Assembly: GCA_007116575.1 (NCBI GenBank) | Contig: SKIF01000014.1 | Coordinates: 1-64,000 of the forward strand | Length of the DNA stretch: 64,000 bases | From: Paracoccaceae bacterium | Lineage (GTDB): Bacteria; Pseudomonadota; Alphaproteobacteria; Rhodobacterales; Rhodobacteraceae | Direction: 5' to 3' | Shown here: positions 63,629 to 64,000 of the stretch, one piece after another | Layout: the number at the start of each line of letters is the position of its first letter | Position numbering within the stretch: position 1 is the first letter of the stretch | Program-made: the position numbers and the translations under genes | Notes under the pieces: model-generated | Databases searched by the model: none | Told to the model about the DNA's origin: nothing | What the model saw: the letters and a program-made list of their open reading frames with translations, nothing else

Positions 63629-64000
63629 GTCAGCACCCCCGTATCGCGGCCCGCCTGCGCAAATGCCGCCAAGGCCTCGTCCAGATCGGCGCGGGTCAGT
63701 GCGGCGTTCATCTGGGTGCGGATGCGCGCCTGCCCTTTCGGCACGACCGGGAAGAAGAAGCCCGACACATAGACCCCCAGCTCGAACAGCCGCGCCGCCA
63801 TGGCCTGCGCCTTATGCGCATCATACAGCATGACCGGGATGATCGGGTGCTCGCCCGGCAACAGGTCAAACCCCGCCTGCGCCAGTCCTGCCCGCCAATA
63901 GGCCGCGTTGTCGAAGAGTTGCGCGCGCAGATCGTCGGCCGCTTCGATCATGTCCAGCGCCGTGATTGCGGCCGCGACGATTGCAGGCGGCAGAGCATTG
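63625..64000 (-). CDS. kbl: Glycine C-acetyltransferase (2-amino-3-ketobutyrate CoA ligase), partial at right edge
   Basis: [22 protein letters not shown]...[54 protein letters not shown]; overlaps tdh. Confidence 0.93.
   Translation of the reverse strand, partial: NALPPAIVAAAITALDMIEAADDLRAQLFDNAAYWRAGLAQAGFDLLPGEHPIIPVMLYDAHKAQAMAARLFELGVYVSGFFFPVVPKGQARIRTQMNAALTRADLDEALAAFAQAGRDTGVLT

Overview
This 64 kb window is high-GC chromosomal DNA. Its protein families and gene orders (rimP-nusA, trpGDC-moaC-moeA-lexA, gpmI-envC-ctpA-rppH, lysC-ptsP, hisF-hisE) look like an alphaproteobacterium of the Rhodobacteraceae type (inference; no search was run). Almost all of it is ordinary housekeeping and metabolic coding sequence. 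I see no prophage, IS element, CRISPR array, rRNA or obvious defence/mobile system. One tRNA-Leu(TAA) is present. The more interesting signals are regulatory or intergenic: (i) three Pho-box-like direct repeats upstream of pit, a NUDIX gene and a Tat-exported 5'-nucleotidase between 12.3 and 16.2 kb; (ii) a promoter-terminator-RBS arrangement directly in front of rimP-nusA that looks like an attenuator; (iii) a possible 18-codon ORF with a Shine-Dalgarno almost fully complementary to the 16S 3' end, between the yhhQ-like gene and arfB; (iv) a GTTC-N7-GTTC SOS box at lexA; (v) a candidate small RNA ending in a strong terminator after uvrB; (vi) an intergenic motif (consensus about ATGAGTATTTCGGGCAAGATGAA) found four times; (vii) a 0.7 kb ORF-poor gap with two strong hairpins. 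Protein-level items of note are a BacNav-type sodium channel, a REC-PAS-PP2C/Hpt divergent pair, and a DapA-fold protein lacking the usual catalytic residues. CDS starts were adjusted by eye from the ORF track and are approximate.
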